11,109 bases of DNA, taken from positions 1 to 11,109 of the forward strand of contig SYAB01000190.1 of the NCBI GenBank assembly GCA_005787665.1. Direction: 5' to 3'. The number at the start of each line of letters is the position of its first letter. Positions within the stretch are counted from its first letter, which is position 1. The position numbers were made by a program, and so were the translations under genes. This document shows, in pieces, positions 1 through 7,859 of the stretch. The notes under the pieces were generated by a model. It did no database searches. It was not told where the DNA came from and was given only the letters and a program-made list of their open reading frames with translations. The DNA is from Actinomycetota bacterium. GTDB taxonomy: Bacteria; Actinomycetota; Actinomycetes; Mycobacteriales; Mycobacteriaceae.

Positions 1-771
1 CCCGCTCTTGGCCGGCATCCCGACCGCGCTCACCCAGTCTCCGGCGCCGTCGTACATCCCACAGGTGACCATCACGCTCAGGGTCCGCTGCACCACGGTG
101 GCCGCGGTGATGCGTCGGCCGGTCTGCGGGTTGACTCCGCCCCGGGCCAGCGTGGCCGCCATCCGGGCGAGGTCCACGCTGGTCACCCGCAGCGAGCATT
201 GCCGAAAGTAGACGTCGAGAACGTCGTCGGGCTGGTCGAGCACCCCGAAACTGGTCAGCATGTAGGCGATCGCCCGGTTGCGGTTGCCGGTGGCCTTCTC
301 GGAACGATAGACGTCTTCATCGATTTCCAACGGTCGCCCGGCGCACGCGGAGTAGAACTCACGGATCCGCGCAAAGCGCTCGTCGGGGGTGGCGCCGGGC
401 ACCAGCGAGACCGCCGCGATCGCGCCGGCATTGATCATCGGGTTCTTCGGGGTCTTGGTGCGCTCGTCGACACTGATCTCGTTGAACGCATCCCCCGAGG
501 GCTCGACACCGATCCGGGCGTCGACCGCATCCTGGCCGACCTGGTCGAGTGCCAGGGCGTAGGTGAACGGCTTGGAGATGGACTGGATGGTGAACTCGCT
601 TCTGGCATCACCGGATTCGTAGACGAATCCGTCGGCCGATGACAACGCGAGCCCGAAGCCGGTCGGGTCGACCTGCGTCAGCTCCGGGATGTAGTCGGCG
701 AGTGCGCCGTCGTTGACGGGTGCGAATTCGGCCACTAACTGGTCGAGGTAGCGCTGAACCAGTTCGGCCAT
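1..771 (-). CDS. glsA: Glutaminase (partial, C-terminus beyond window edge)
   Basis: This gene encodes a serine-dependent beta-lactamase-fold glutaminase that hydrolyses L-glutamine to glutamate and ammonia, presumably in the cytoplasm. I read 257 residues from the ATG at 769-771 to the window edge without a stop. Visible family residues are Tyr27 in ADYIPEL, the catalytic SISK tetrad Ser64-Lys67, Asn114 in PMINAGA, Glu158 in SEKATG, Tyr188 in DVYFRQC and Tyr240 in CGMYD. These match the substrate-binding and catalytic set of bacterial and human glutaminases. The last residues read are PAKSG, so only the end of the core is missing. Stand-alone enzymes are about 310 residues; some actinobacterial ones continue into a STAS or cyclic-nucleotide domain, which cannot be judged here. 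It starts 7 bases after the dehydrogenase stop, so it is probably co-transcribed, although a nitrogen-metabolism role does not obviously fit the lipid-oxidation genes upstream. Confidence 0.95.
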   Translation of the reverse strand, partial: MAELVQRYLDQLVAEFAPVNDGALADYIPELTQVDPTGFGLALSSADGFVYESGDARSEFTIQSISKPFTYALALDQVGQDAVDARIGVEPSGDAFNEISVDERTKTPKNPMINAGAIAAVSLVPGATPDERFARIREFYSACAGRPLEIDEDVYRSEKATGNRNRAIAYMLTSFGVLDQPDDVLDVYFRQCSLRVTSVDLARMAATLARGGVNPQTGRRITAATVVQRTLSVMVTCGMYDGAGDWVSAVGMPAKSG

Positions 772-778
772 CGGCGAA

Positions 779-1612
779 CTACCTGTTGGCTCCCGCGTCG
801 CGCTTGACGCGCTCGTCGTACGCCGAACGGGCACCGGTGTCCAGAGTGCGCAGCACCCGCTGCCGGGTGAGCCGGCCGCGGATGGCACCGAGCATCCGGT
901 CGGGCAGCAGGGCGGCGGCGGCCTCGTAGCTGCGCATCCACGCCGGCACCGCCACGATCGCCGGGCGGTCGCGGCAGGTCGCCACGATCGAGGCGGCGAT
1001 GTCCTCGGGATCGACGGTCGGAAGCATCCCGCCCAGCTTGACCCCGGACACCAGATCGGTGCGAACCGCCGAGGGCAGCACCGTGGTCACGGTCACGCCG
1101 GTCCCCGCCAGTTCGTCACGCAGCGCCTCGCTGAAGCCGATCACCGCATGCTTGCTGGCACAGTAGGTGGCCAGGCCGGCCGCGGGCAGTTCGCCCAGGT
1201 ACGAGGCGACGTTGACGATATGTCCCGATCCCCGCTCGAGCATGCCGGGCAGAACCAGTTTCGTCCCGCGCAGCACCCCGTTGAGGTTGATGTCGACGAT
1301 CGCGTCGGTGACGGCGTCCTGCTCGTCGACGAACCGGCCGGCGGGCATGATGCCGGCGTTGTTCACCAGAACCTGCAGCGGCGCGTCGATGGCGGCAAGG
1401 AAGTCGGAGAAGGACTCGCGAGAGCGCACGTCCACCCCGATTCCGACGCAACCGATCCCCTCGGCGGCACTCCTGGCCAGCTCGGCGTCGAGGTCTCCGA
1501 TGAACACCTTCGCACCCTGGGCGGCAAAGGCTTTGGCGGTGGCGTAGCCGATGCCGCGTGCCGCACCCGTGATGGCGACAGCCGCCCCGGACAACGCGAT
1601 GGGGGTTGGCAC
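779..1612 (-). CDS. Short-chain dehydrogenase/reductase (SDR), 277 aa
   Basis: This is a classical SDR, an NAD(P)-dependent oxidoreductase that interconverts alcohols and carbonyls; its substrate is unknown. Visible motifs are TGAARGIG at residues 15-22 (Rossmann glycines), Asp40 at the end of strand 2 (favours NAD(H) over NADPH), NNAG at 84-87, Asn109, Ser137 and the YCASK motif with Tyr150 and Lys154, giving the complete Asn-Ser-Tyr-Lys tetrad. At 277 residues it is slightly longer than the roughly 250-residue core, with a basic Arg-rich tail after about residue 235. The start is a GTG at 1610-1612, chosen because an AGGAGG ribosome site lies 11 bases upstream and overlaps the end of the preceding gene. 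It starts 4 bases after the upstream stop and ends 7 bases before the glutaminase start, so it is embedded in the operon. Oxidation of a hydroxylated fatty acid or fatty alcohol would suit the neighbours, but that is inference. Confidence 0.95.
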   Translation of the reverse strand: MPTPIALSGAAVAITGAARGIGYATAKAFAAQGAKVFIGDLDAELARSAAEGIGCVGIGVDVRSRESFSDFLAAIDAPLQVLVNNAGIMPAGRFVDEQDAVTDAIVDINLNGVLRGTKLVLPGMLERGSGHIVNVASYLGELPAAGLATYCASKHAVIGFSEALRDELAGTGVTVTTVLPSAVRTDLVSGVKLGGMLPTVDPEDIAASIVATCRDRPAIVAVPAWMRSYEAAAALLPDRMLGAIRGRLTRQRVLRTLDTGARSAYDERVKRDAGANR

Positions 1613-1616
1613 GGTG

Positions 1617-2693
1617 TCAGTGACCTCCTGCTTTGGCCTGCATCATCGGGCAGCCCCGCATGGGGCGTTCGACGACCGGCATGGTTGCCTGTTTGCGCTT
1701 TCGGCGGCGGGCGAGAATCTCGGCGTCCAGCGAATAGATCTCGGGGTCCCACCGGCCATCGACGAACAGCGCCGCCATCCGTTGCGCGCGCGCGGCGCAG
1801 GATGCGTAAAGACTGCGCAGCAGTCTCGGCTTGTGCAGGGCGTTGGGGACGAACCCGCTGAAGTACACCGCGCCGTCGGAAAAGGCGTAGCTGCCCAGAC
1901 CGTAGCCGATCTGCTCGCGGGTGAGGCCCGCGGCGTTCAGTGAGAGCGCCAGGCGTATACCGTCGTCGTCAGACTCGACCTCGATCGGGAAACGTTGCAG
2001 CACAAGGAGTCCATTGCCGTAGAGCGGATGCGGCTGATCGCCGGCGATCCGGCAGGTCGAGACTTGCCGCCCGAAGGGGAATTCGGCGGTGAACACCTGC
2101 CCGTCGGCGCTGCCGACACCCGCCCCGGCTAACTCGCTGAACTCCTCGGCCGACCATGCGCTGGGCCGATCACCGGACTCGGCCAGAACCGCTGCGCCGG
2201 AGGACATCTCGTCGCGGCGGGGGCGCGGACCACTCTCCGGGTGATCGCTGGTGGCGGGCCGGGCGCCGACCGCCTCAGCGATCACCGGCGCCAGCAACCG
2301 CGCCTCGGCCAGCTGCGTCACCGCCGCCGCGCCCAGCAGATAGCGCATCCATGAACCGTTGTCATCGGTCACCCGGACCATCGACCACAGGTCCGCCATC
2401 CGCGCCTCGACGTCATAGACCGGACCGGCCAGCGCGGCACATCGCATCGGCAGCCCGTTGATCTCAGCCAGTGCCGTCCCGGTCAGTTCCACGTCGCGCA
2501 GCAACTCGGTACGTACGCACACCAGGTAGCCGGTCTCGCCGCTGGGTCCGGTCTCCTCACCGAGGATCTCCACGGTCTGGGCGTAATCGTCTGCCCACCA
2601 GGTGAATCCGGTGGGCAGCCGGTAGGACCACGTCTCGTCGATCCCCAGATGCTCGGTGTAGAGCCAGTCGATGATCTCTTCGGCGATGTTCAT
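1617..2693 (-). CDS. Uncharacterised two-domain protein, possibly chaperone-like (TY-Chap/YbjN type), 358 aa
   Basis: I do not recognise this protein with certainty. It appears to contain two related halves: residues 1-145 and about 196-315, joined by a Pro/Ser/Arg-rich linker (146-195) and followed by a basic tail with RRRKRK near 329-334. Both halves have an aromatic-rich strand (TGFTWWADDY, VFTAEFPFGR), then a run of alternating hydrophobic residues (YLVCVRTELL, GLLVLQRFPI), then a segment ending in an Asn-containing turn (LAEINGLPM, LSLNAAGL). This strand-helix layout resembles the type III secretion chaperone/YbjN-like domains common in actinobacteria, but the match is by eye only. No signal peptide, membrane segment or catalytic motif is visible. 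The ATG at 2691-2693 is preferred because it lies 7 bases after the upstream stop; the longer frame reaching back to 2795 would overlap the acyl-CoA enzyme by 95 bases. Its place in the operon suggests assisting or binding one of the oxidation enzymes. Confidence 0.8.
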   Translation of the reverse strand: MNIAEEIIDWLYTEHLGIDETWSYRLPTGFTWWADDYAQTVEILGEETGPSGETGYLVCVRTELLRDVELTGTALAEINGLPMRCAALAGPVYDVEARMADLWSMVRVTDDNGSWMRYLLGAAAVTQLAEARLLAPVIAEAVGARPATSDHPESGPRPRRDEMSSGAAVLAESGDRPSAWSAEEFSELAGAGVGSADGQVFTAEFPFGRQVSTCRIAGDQPHPLYGNGLLVLQRFPIEVESDDDGIRLALSLNAAGLTREQIGYGLGSYAFSDGAVYFSGFVPNALHKPRLLRSLYASCAARAQRMAALFVDGRWDPEIYSLDAEILARRRKRKQATMPVVERPMRGCPMMQAKAGGH

Positions 2694-2700
2694 CGGCGGG

Positions 2701-4629
2701 TCACGATCCCGGCCGCGGCAGGCGTTCGGGATGCAGCATCTCGGCGTCGCGCAGTTGCGCGGGAATCCCGAATGCGTCGACCAGGGTTTCGGCATGCGGC
2801 CGCAGATTGCGGCAGCGCTCGTTGATCCCGTTGGTCACGGCGCGGGCCCGTTCGGTGGACAGCAGTCGGTGTTCGAGGAAGAACGCCTTATCGGCTTCGA
2901 TCACGCTGAGAGCGTAGAGGTCGCAGACCAGATTCAGGATCCGCCGGGCCTCGGCGTCCTCGCACCGGTCGATACCGGCGATGAAAGCCTCGAGCACGGT
3001 GCGGTCGATATGGGCGCGCGCGGTATGCATCACGTGGTCCTGCACGGAGTTGAACGCGTCGAAGGCCGACATCGTCTTCGCGCGCCGCTGCAGGCGCCGG
3101 GCGAGGGAGGAGAGCAGGTACTCTTCGCGATCCTCGAACATCTTGGCCTGAGTGCCGCGGTTGAAAAGGCTGCCGACTTCGGAGTTGTCCTGGCGGTTGT
3201 CGATGATCCGCTGCATGATCTGCTCGGCGGCGGTCCGTCTCGAAACCCGGTCGCCGGCGTAGTTGGCGGCGAACCGGACCCATTCGAACGGACTCATCGA
3301 CTTGATGTCGTCGTTGTATTCGGTGAGCAGGTGCTTGGCCACCAACTGCAGGAGCACGTGGTTATCGCCCTCGAAGGTGGTGAACACGTCGGTGTCGGCG
3401 CGGAGTTCGACCAGCCGATTCTCCGCCAGATACCCGGCGCCACCGCACGCCTCGCGGGCCTCCTGGATCGCCGCGCTGGCGTGCCAGGTGTTGAGCACCT
3501 TCAGGCCGGCCGCCCGGGCTTCCAGATCCCGTTGCGCCTCCAGGTCGCGGACCGCCGCCGTCTCCTGATCGTGCATGGCCGAGACCAGTTCGTTCTGCGC
3601 GAACTGCAGCGCGTAGGACTGCGCGACGAACGGCAGCAGGCGGCGCTGATGCACCAGGTAGTCCATGATCGGGACCTCGCGGTCCTCCCCGGGGGCCAGG
3701 AACTGCTTACGCTGCAGGGCGTAGCGCACCGCGATGTCCAGCGCCACCCGGGCCGCCTGAGCGGCACTTCCCCCGACGGTGACCCGGCCACGGACCAGAG
3801 TGCCCAGCATGGTGAAGAATCGCCGGTTGGCGTTCTCGATATCCGAACTGTAGGTGCCGTCGGGGGCCACGTCGGCAAACCGGTTCAGCAGGTTCTCGCG
3901 GGGCACCCGCACCTGGTCGAACATGATGCGGCCGTTGTCGACGCCGGGCAGGCCGCCCTTGTAATCGCAGTCCCAGGTCCGAACGCCCGGCAGGTCCTTG
4001 CCAGTCTCGTCGCGGATCGGCACCACGATGCAGTGCACGCCGTGATTCTCGCCCCTGGTGATCAGCTGTGCGAAAACGGCTGCCACCGTAGCACTTTCGG
4101 CCGCGCCACCGAGGTAGTCCTTCCGCGACGACGGGGTCGGCGAATTGATGACGAACTCTTCGGTATCGGGGTCGTAGGTGGCGGTGGTCTCCAGGTGCTG
4201 AACGTCACTACCGTGTCCGGTCTCGGTCATTGCGAAGCAGCCCAGCAGGTCCAGGGTGATCAACGGCCGTACGTAGGCCTCGTGATGGCGTTCGGTGCCC
4301 AGGTTCTCGACGGCGCCGCCGAACAGGCCCCACAGCACACCGGCCTTCACCATCAGGGACAGATCCGACATGGCCAGCATCTCGATCTTGGTGACCGCGG
4401 CCCCGGCGTCACCGGTGCCGCCGTGGTCCTTCTGGAAGCCGTCCTCGGCCGCTCCGGCCGCGGCGATGATCGCCAACTGTTCGTTGACCCGGGCACGGGC
4501 CACCGATTTGGTCGGGGTGAAGTGCGGCCGGAAGATCTCCAGCGACAGCTTCTCTCGGATCATGTTCTTGGTGTCGCGCCAGCGGCCGTCGAGAACCCGC
4601 TGCAGATGCTCACTGGTGGTCGTCGTCAT
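2701..4629 (-). CDS. Acyl-CoA oxidase/dehydrogenase family flavoprotein, 642 aa
   Basis: This FAD enzyme should introduce a 2,3-double bond into acyl-CoA thioesters, the first step of beta-oxidation. The sequence follows acyl-CoA oxidases more closely than short acyl-CoA dehydrogenases: it is 642 residues long, has AMTETGHGSD at 133-142 followed by the LETTATYDP block at 146-154, and has CGGAGYL at 395-401 and TTFEGDN at 417-423. Glu420 in the last motif aligns with the catalytic base of peroxisomal acyl-CoA oxidases. A helical C-terminal domain from about residue 440 completes the oxidase-like architecture. Whether it passes electrons to oxygen, giving H2O2, or to an electron-transfer flavoprotein cannot be told from sequence. 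The ATG at 4627-4629 has a GAAGGGGG ribosome site upstream. It follows the P450 stop by 31 bases and precedes the next gene by 7, so it is probably part of the same transcript and may degrade or desaturate products of the dioxygenase and P450. Confidence 0.91.
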   Translation of the reverse strand: MTTTTSEHLQRVLDGRWRDTKNMIREKLSLEIFRPHFTPTKSVARARVNEQLAIIAAAGAAEDGFQKDHGGTGDAGAAVTKIEMLAMSDLSLMVKAGVLWGLFGGAVENLGTERHHEAYVRPLITLDLLGCFAMTETGHGSDVQHLETTATYDPDTEEFVINSPTPSSRKDYLGGAAESATVAAVFAQLITRGENHGVHCIVVPIRDETGKDLPGVRTWDCDYKGGLPGVDNGRIMFDQVRVPRENLLNRFADVAPDGTYSSDIENANRRFFTMLGTLVRGRVTVGGSAAQAARVALDIAVRYALQRKQFLAPGEDREVPIMDYLVHQRRLLPFVAQSYALQFAQNELVSAMHDQETAAVRDLEAQRDLEARAAGLKVLNTWHASAAIQEAREACGGAGYLAENRLVELRADTDVFTTFEGDNHVLLQLVAKHLLTEYNDDIKSMSPFEWVRFAANYAGDRVSRRTAAEQIMQRIIDNRQDNSEVGSLFNRGTQAKMFEDREEYLLSSLARRLQRRAKTMSAFDAFNSVQDHVMHTARAHIDRTVLEAFIAGIDRCEDAEARRILNLVCDLYALSVIEADKAFFLEHRLLSTERARAVTNGINERCRNLRPHAETLVDAFGIPAQLRDAEMLHPERLPRPGS

Positions 4630-4660
4630 GGGTCGTCAACCCCCTTCGGTTGGCCGCAAA

Positions 4661-5980
4661 TCACACAGACGAGCCCGCATGCACGGTCAGGCCGTACAGG
4701 TCCACGCCGTGCGGCAGCGGCTTGCCCGGATCGAGCCGGACACCGCTGACCGACAGCGGGCCCGCCTTGAGCAGGTTCGCCATGACCGCCTGGCCGAGGA
4801 ATATCGAGATTCCGGCCCCCGGGCAGTTCTGCGGCCCGTGACTGAAGAAGTTGAACGACCAGTCTTCGGCGGCGGTCCCGCTGACCCACTCCCCCGGCGA
4901 GAACTTGTCCGCGTACGGGATGCGGGCCCGATTCCGGTGGTTGAAGACGTTGTAGATCAACAACTGCCGACCTTCGGGAAGGACCGCCCCGCTGGGGAAC
5001 TCGACATCGCGGTGCGCGACCTTGACCAGCAGGCCCACTGTCGGCCACAACCGCATCGCTTCAAGCAGGCAGCCGCCCAGGTACTCCAGCGAGGCCACCC
5101 CGGTCGCCGTACCCAGGTCGGCATCGGCGATCTCGTGGCGGGCCTCGCGCTGCTGCTCGGGGTGGGTCGCCAGCACCGCCAGTGCTCGCAGCACGTTGGC
5201 TGCCAGGTTGGCCTTGAGAGCGAACATCCAGTGCACCATCTGCCCGGCGGCACCTCCCGGCGGGGTGGGCGCGCTGGCGACCTGCGAGGCAAGGCTGCCC
5301 GGCTCGGCCTTGTCGATATAGCGCTGGATCCCGGCGATGAATTCCGGGTACTGCGGCCCCGGAGTGCCGGGCATCTTATTGCCCTGCGACATCAATTCAC
5401 CGAGCAGATCGGTGATCCCGGTGTCATCGGCAGCACTGTCGCCGAGTACCACCCTGCGGATCATCCGCAGGAACGCCCGGTCGATGTCCTCCCAGCGGAT
5501 GGGCTTTCCGGCCAATTCGCCCGCGGTATCGGCGGCGACGGCCGCGAACGACGTCGCCAGCCGGTACACCGGCTTGTCGGGCTCCAGGACCGCGTCGGCG
5601 AACTGCCGCCGCTGTGCCCAGAGGTCACCCCGCGAGATCGTCAACGCATCCGGCTGGAACGCGGCCATCCCCTTCACCTTCGGCTCCGGATCGGAGGCGA
5701 AGGGATCCGGGGAGGCACCCAGCACGAACTTCAGATCATCGGGATGGGTGAGCAGCAGGGACTCGTCCTTGGCGACCCGCACATAGAACGGCCCGGGCCC
5801 ATAGCGCTTGACGAGTCCCTCGACCAACTCGTAACCGAGGTGCTCGGCGCCGATCCGCGATGCGATCTTGACCGGAAGCTCCCGCTTATTGAACAGCCCC
5901 TGGAGGATGTTCGGCACACCGATCTGGGCGGTGAAGCGGATGCCCTCGGCGACTGACGCGTGGGGAAAGTCCTGTGCCAC
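4661..5980 (-). CDS. Atypical cytochrome P450, 439 aa
   Basis: This is a heme-thiolate P450. It has a WAQRR segment (121-125, C-helix heme contact), ExxR as Glu307-Arg310, and a cysteine loop FFSHGPQNCPG with heme ligand Cys386. Three positions depart from the usual monooxygenase pattern. In the I-helix, aligned by the HPEQQ segment (273-277), the acid/alcohol pair used for O2 activation is Ala257-Asn258. The Arg two residues before the Cys is Gln. The meander reads FSPGEW, with Glu where Arg is normal. Such losses are typical of P450s that rearrange hydroperoxides or use peroxide. No ferredoxin or reductase gene is in the window. I chose the GTG at 5978-5980: it follows the dioxygenase stop by 7 bases and has AAGGGA just upstream, whereas the frame open to 6067 would overlap that gene by 80 bases. 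A hydroperoxide-processing role is inferred from motifs and the neighbouring dioxygenase. Confidence 0.93.
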   Translation of the reverse strand: MAQDFPHASVAEGIRFTAQIGVPNILQGLFNKRELPVKIASRIGAEHLGYELVEGLVKRYGPGPFYVRVAKDESLLLTHPDDLKFVLGASPDPFASDPEPKVKGMAAFQPDALTISRGDLWAQRRQFADAVLEPDKPVYRLATSFAAVAADTAGELAGKPIRWEDIDRAFLRMIRRVVLGDSAADDTGITDLLGELMSQGNKMPGTPGPQYPEFIAGIQRYIDKAEPGSLASQVASAPTPPGGAAGQMVHWMFALKANLAANVLRALAVLATHPEQQREARHEIADADLGTATGVASLEYLGGCLLEAMRLWPTVGLLVKVAHRDVEFPSGAVLPEGRQLLIYNVFNHRNRARIPYADKFSPGEWVSGTAAEDWSFNFFSHGPQNCPGAGISIFLGQAVMANLLKAGPLSVSGVRLDPGKPLPHGVDLYGLTVHAGSSV

Positions 5981-5987
5981 AGGTCCC

Positions 5988-7802
5988 TTAGCCCCAGGGC
6001 AGGTAGGAGCGGACCGTGTCGGCGAGTTGGACGATCCGGTTCGGCTTATCCGGTGCCGGCGCACCAAGCTTCGGCCACGGCGCGAACACCCGATCGACGT
6101 CGCCGATCACCTCACCCAATTCCGGGTAGTGCCGCAGGATGACGTCCTTCATCGAGGTCTGATTGACCCAGTCGAAACCAACCTGGGTGTAGACCTCGGG
6201 CCGGAAATCGGTGGTGAAGAACCGGTCGCTCTTGAGCCGGCGTGACGCCATCAGAATGAAGATGCGGAACGCGGTGTCGGAGAAACCGAAGCCCTTCGGC
6301 GGCTGCTCGGCCTGCATGCCGACCTGCACGTCGACCAGGTCGACATCGCCGTTGTAGATCTCGTTGATCTCGCGGGCCCACTCCTTGTTCGGGGTGATCT
6401 CGTCGATGCTCTTCCGACGCGGCATGCGCAGCATCTCGCGGAAGTCGTTGTACCGGGGCACACCGCGCTCGCGGTCGCGGACGATATCCAACGTCGCCAA
6501 GTCGGTGACCTGGCCATCGAGGCGCTCCAGCTTGCGCAGCGCGTTGGGATAGTTGTGCAGACAGATCGCGCCGGCGCTCCCCAGGCCCATCGAGTACCAG
6601 AGGTCGCCCATCTGCATGCTGTGCATGAAGTCGCGGGTGTACTTGCCCTGGATCTCGGTGAACGTCTTGTTGTAGAGATGCTCACCGGACTCCAGCGAGA
6701 AGAAGTTCCAGTCGTCCGGGATCAGCGAATGCAGCCGGTAGACGGTCACGAACTCCTCGGTCAGCGAGAAGGGTGTGCCGTGCTGGTCGACGGGCGAGCC
6801 CACGATGCCGGAGAGGACCTCGCTGTCGCCGACCCGGCCGATCTTCTGCTTGAAGGTCTCGCCCAGCGCGCCGTACCAGTTGGCGTCCATGGCGATCTGC
6901 AGCGCCGGATGGCGCAGTACGCAGGGCGTCCACTCCACGGTGTGGATCTTGGCGATCAGCGCCGAGACCACCAGAACGCCCAGCTCGTAGAGCCGCTGGT
7001 CGTCCAGGCTCGGGTACGCCTTCTTCAGCGCGTCACAGACGGCGTTGTGCTCCCGGGCGAACAGCGTGTGCAGGATGCCGACGCCGGCCCAGTAGTTCTC
7101 CTCGAAGCCGGTCAGGTCGATGCCCTTGTATTTGGCGCTCTCGTACAGCCGGCCGTCGTCCTGGACCTTGACCTTGCCGTCGGTGAAGGTGCGGACCTCG
7201 GACTGCTTCTCCTTGCCGGTTCCGTAGATCTGCGAGCCATCCCACCAGTGGGCTTCGGTGTTGGCGAACACCGGCGCGGGCTCGCCGTCCTGGATCTCCC
7301 CGCCGTTCATGGGGATGGTGCGGCGGATCTTCATCGGATTGACCGGGAAGTCGTCGCCCGGCCGCAGCGGAATCTCGATGACCTTGTCCGGGTCGCCGTG
7401 GCCGTGGAAGAACCAGTTGTGGTTCTCGAACTGAATCCACGCCGCGGCGATGGTGTTGATGATCCCGGCCGGCTTGAACGAGTCACGGGCCATCAGCTTG
7501 CGGCTGATCAGCCGGGGGTCCGGGTCGAGCAGCTTCTTGGTGTGGGTGATCGTCTTTTCCAGCGGAGCATTACGGCCGAAGCCGGTTCCGGCTGCGCCCA
7601 TCCAGGGATCGTCGAGATCGTCGAAAGTGCCGTCCGGCGTGCGGGCCCGGATGGCCTCCTCGGTCGGCTCGCCGAGATCGTCCTTGGGCCGCATGCCCGG
7701 ACCCTCGAACAGATTGTGTTCCCGCAGGTCGTGGCGGAGCCCGGAGAGCTCCTTGATCTGCAGAACCAACGAAGGGTACTCGTACCACTGCCTGTCGCTC
7801 AT
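5988..7802 (-). CDS. Heme fatty-acid alpha-dioxygenase-like protein, 604 aa
   Basis: This protein belongs to the peroxidase-cyclooxygenase superfamily and is closest by eye to plant alpha-dioxygenases, which add O2 at C2 of fatty acids to give 2-hydroperoxides that lose CO2 to become shortened aldehydes. Visible features are AAAWIQF then NHNW with distal His128 (119-130), WWDGSQIYG (186-194), REHNAVCD (250-257), YRLH with catalytic-type Tyr355 and proximal His358, and ASRRLKSDRFFTT (519-531) near the C-terminus. His287 and Thr292 in KIHTVEWT have the five-residue spacing of the carboxylate-binding His/Thr pair of plant alpha-dioxygenases, and the Arg521/Arg522 cluster matches their C-terminal Arg. 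Length is close to the plant enzymes (about 635 residues). No signal peptide or EGF/membrane-binding domain is visible, so it is probably cytosolic. The upstream ribosome site is weak. It lies 57 bases after the first operon gene. A simple peroxidase activity is the alternative. Confidence 0.87.
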   Translation of the reverse strand: MSDRQWYEYPSLVLQIKELSGLRHDLREHNLFEGPGMRPKDDLGEPTEEAIRARTPDGTFDDLDDPWMGAAGTGFGRNAPLEKTITHTKKLLDPDPRLISRKLMARDSFKPAGIINTIAAAWIQFENHNWFFHGHGDPDKVIEIPLRPGDDFPVNPMKIRRTIPMNGGEIQDGEPAPVFANTEAHWWDGSQIYGTGKEKQSEVRTFTDGKVKVQDDGRLYESAKYKGIDLTGFEENYWAGVGILHTLFAREHNAVCDALKKAYPSLDDQRLYELGVLVVSALIAKIHTVEWTPCVLRHPALQIAMDANWYGALGETFKQKIGRVGDSEVLSGIVGSPVDQHGTPFSLTEEFVTVYRLHSLIPDDWNFFSLESGEHLYNKTFTEIQGKYTRDFMHSMQMGDLWYSMGLGSAGAICLHNYPNALRKLERLDGQVTDLATLDIVRDRERGVPRYNDFREMLRMPRRKSIDEITPNKEWAREINEIYNGDVDLVDVQVGMQAEQPPKGFGFSDTAFRIFILMASRRLKSDRFFTTDFRPEVYTQVGFDWVNQTSMKDVILRHYPELGEVIGDVDRVFAPWPKLGAPAPDKPNRIVQLADTVRSYLPWG

Positions 7803-7859
7803 GACGTTTTCGACTCTTTCTCGGCGATGCTGGACGTTAGGAAAGGGGATTGACGGGGG

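Noticed and set aside
2694..2795. N-terminal extension of the two-domain protein to 2795
   Set aside because: The extra residues are antisense-like Arg/Pro/Cys-rich sequence within the acyl-CoA oxidase gene; MNIAEE at 2693 fits the operon spacing.
2671..4749. 692-codon open frame on the plus strand
   Set aside because: It lies antisense to the acyl-CoA oxidase gene, lacks any recognisable family motif, and is explained by high GC content and codon bias.
5981..6067. N-terminal extension of the P450 to an upstream start at 6067
   Set aside because: It would overlap the end of the dioxygenase by 80 bases; the extra residues are low-complexity and the GTG at 5980 has a better context.
6555..7853. 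432-codon open frame on the plus strand
   Set aside because: It is antisense to the dioxygenase, whose conserved heme-site motifs leave no doubt about the coding strand.
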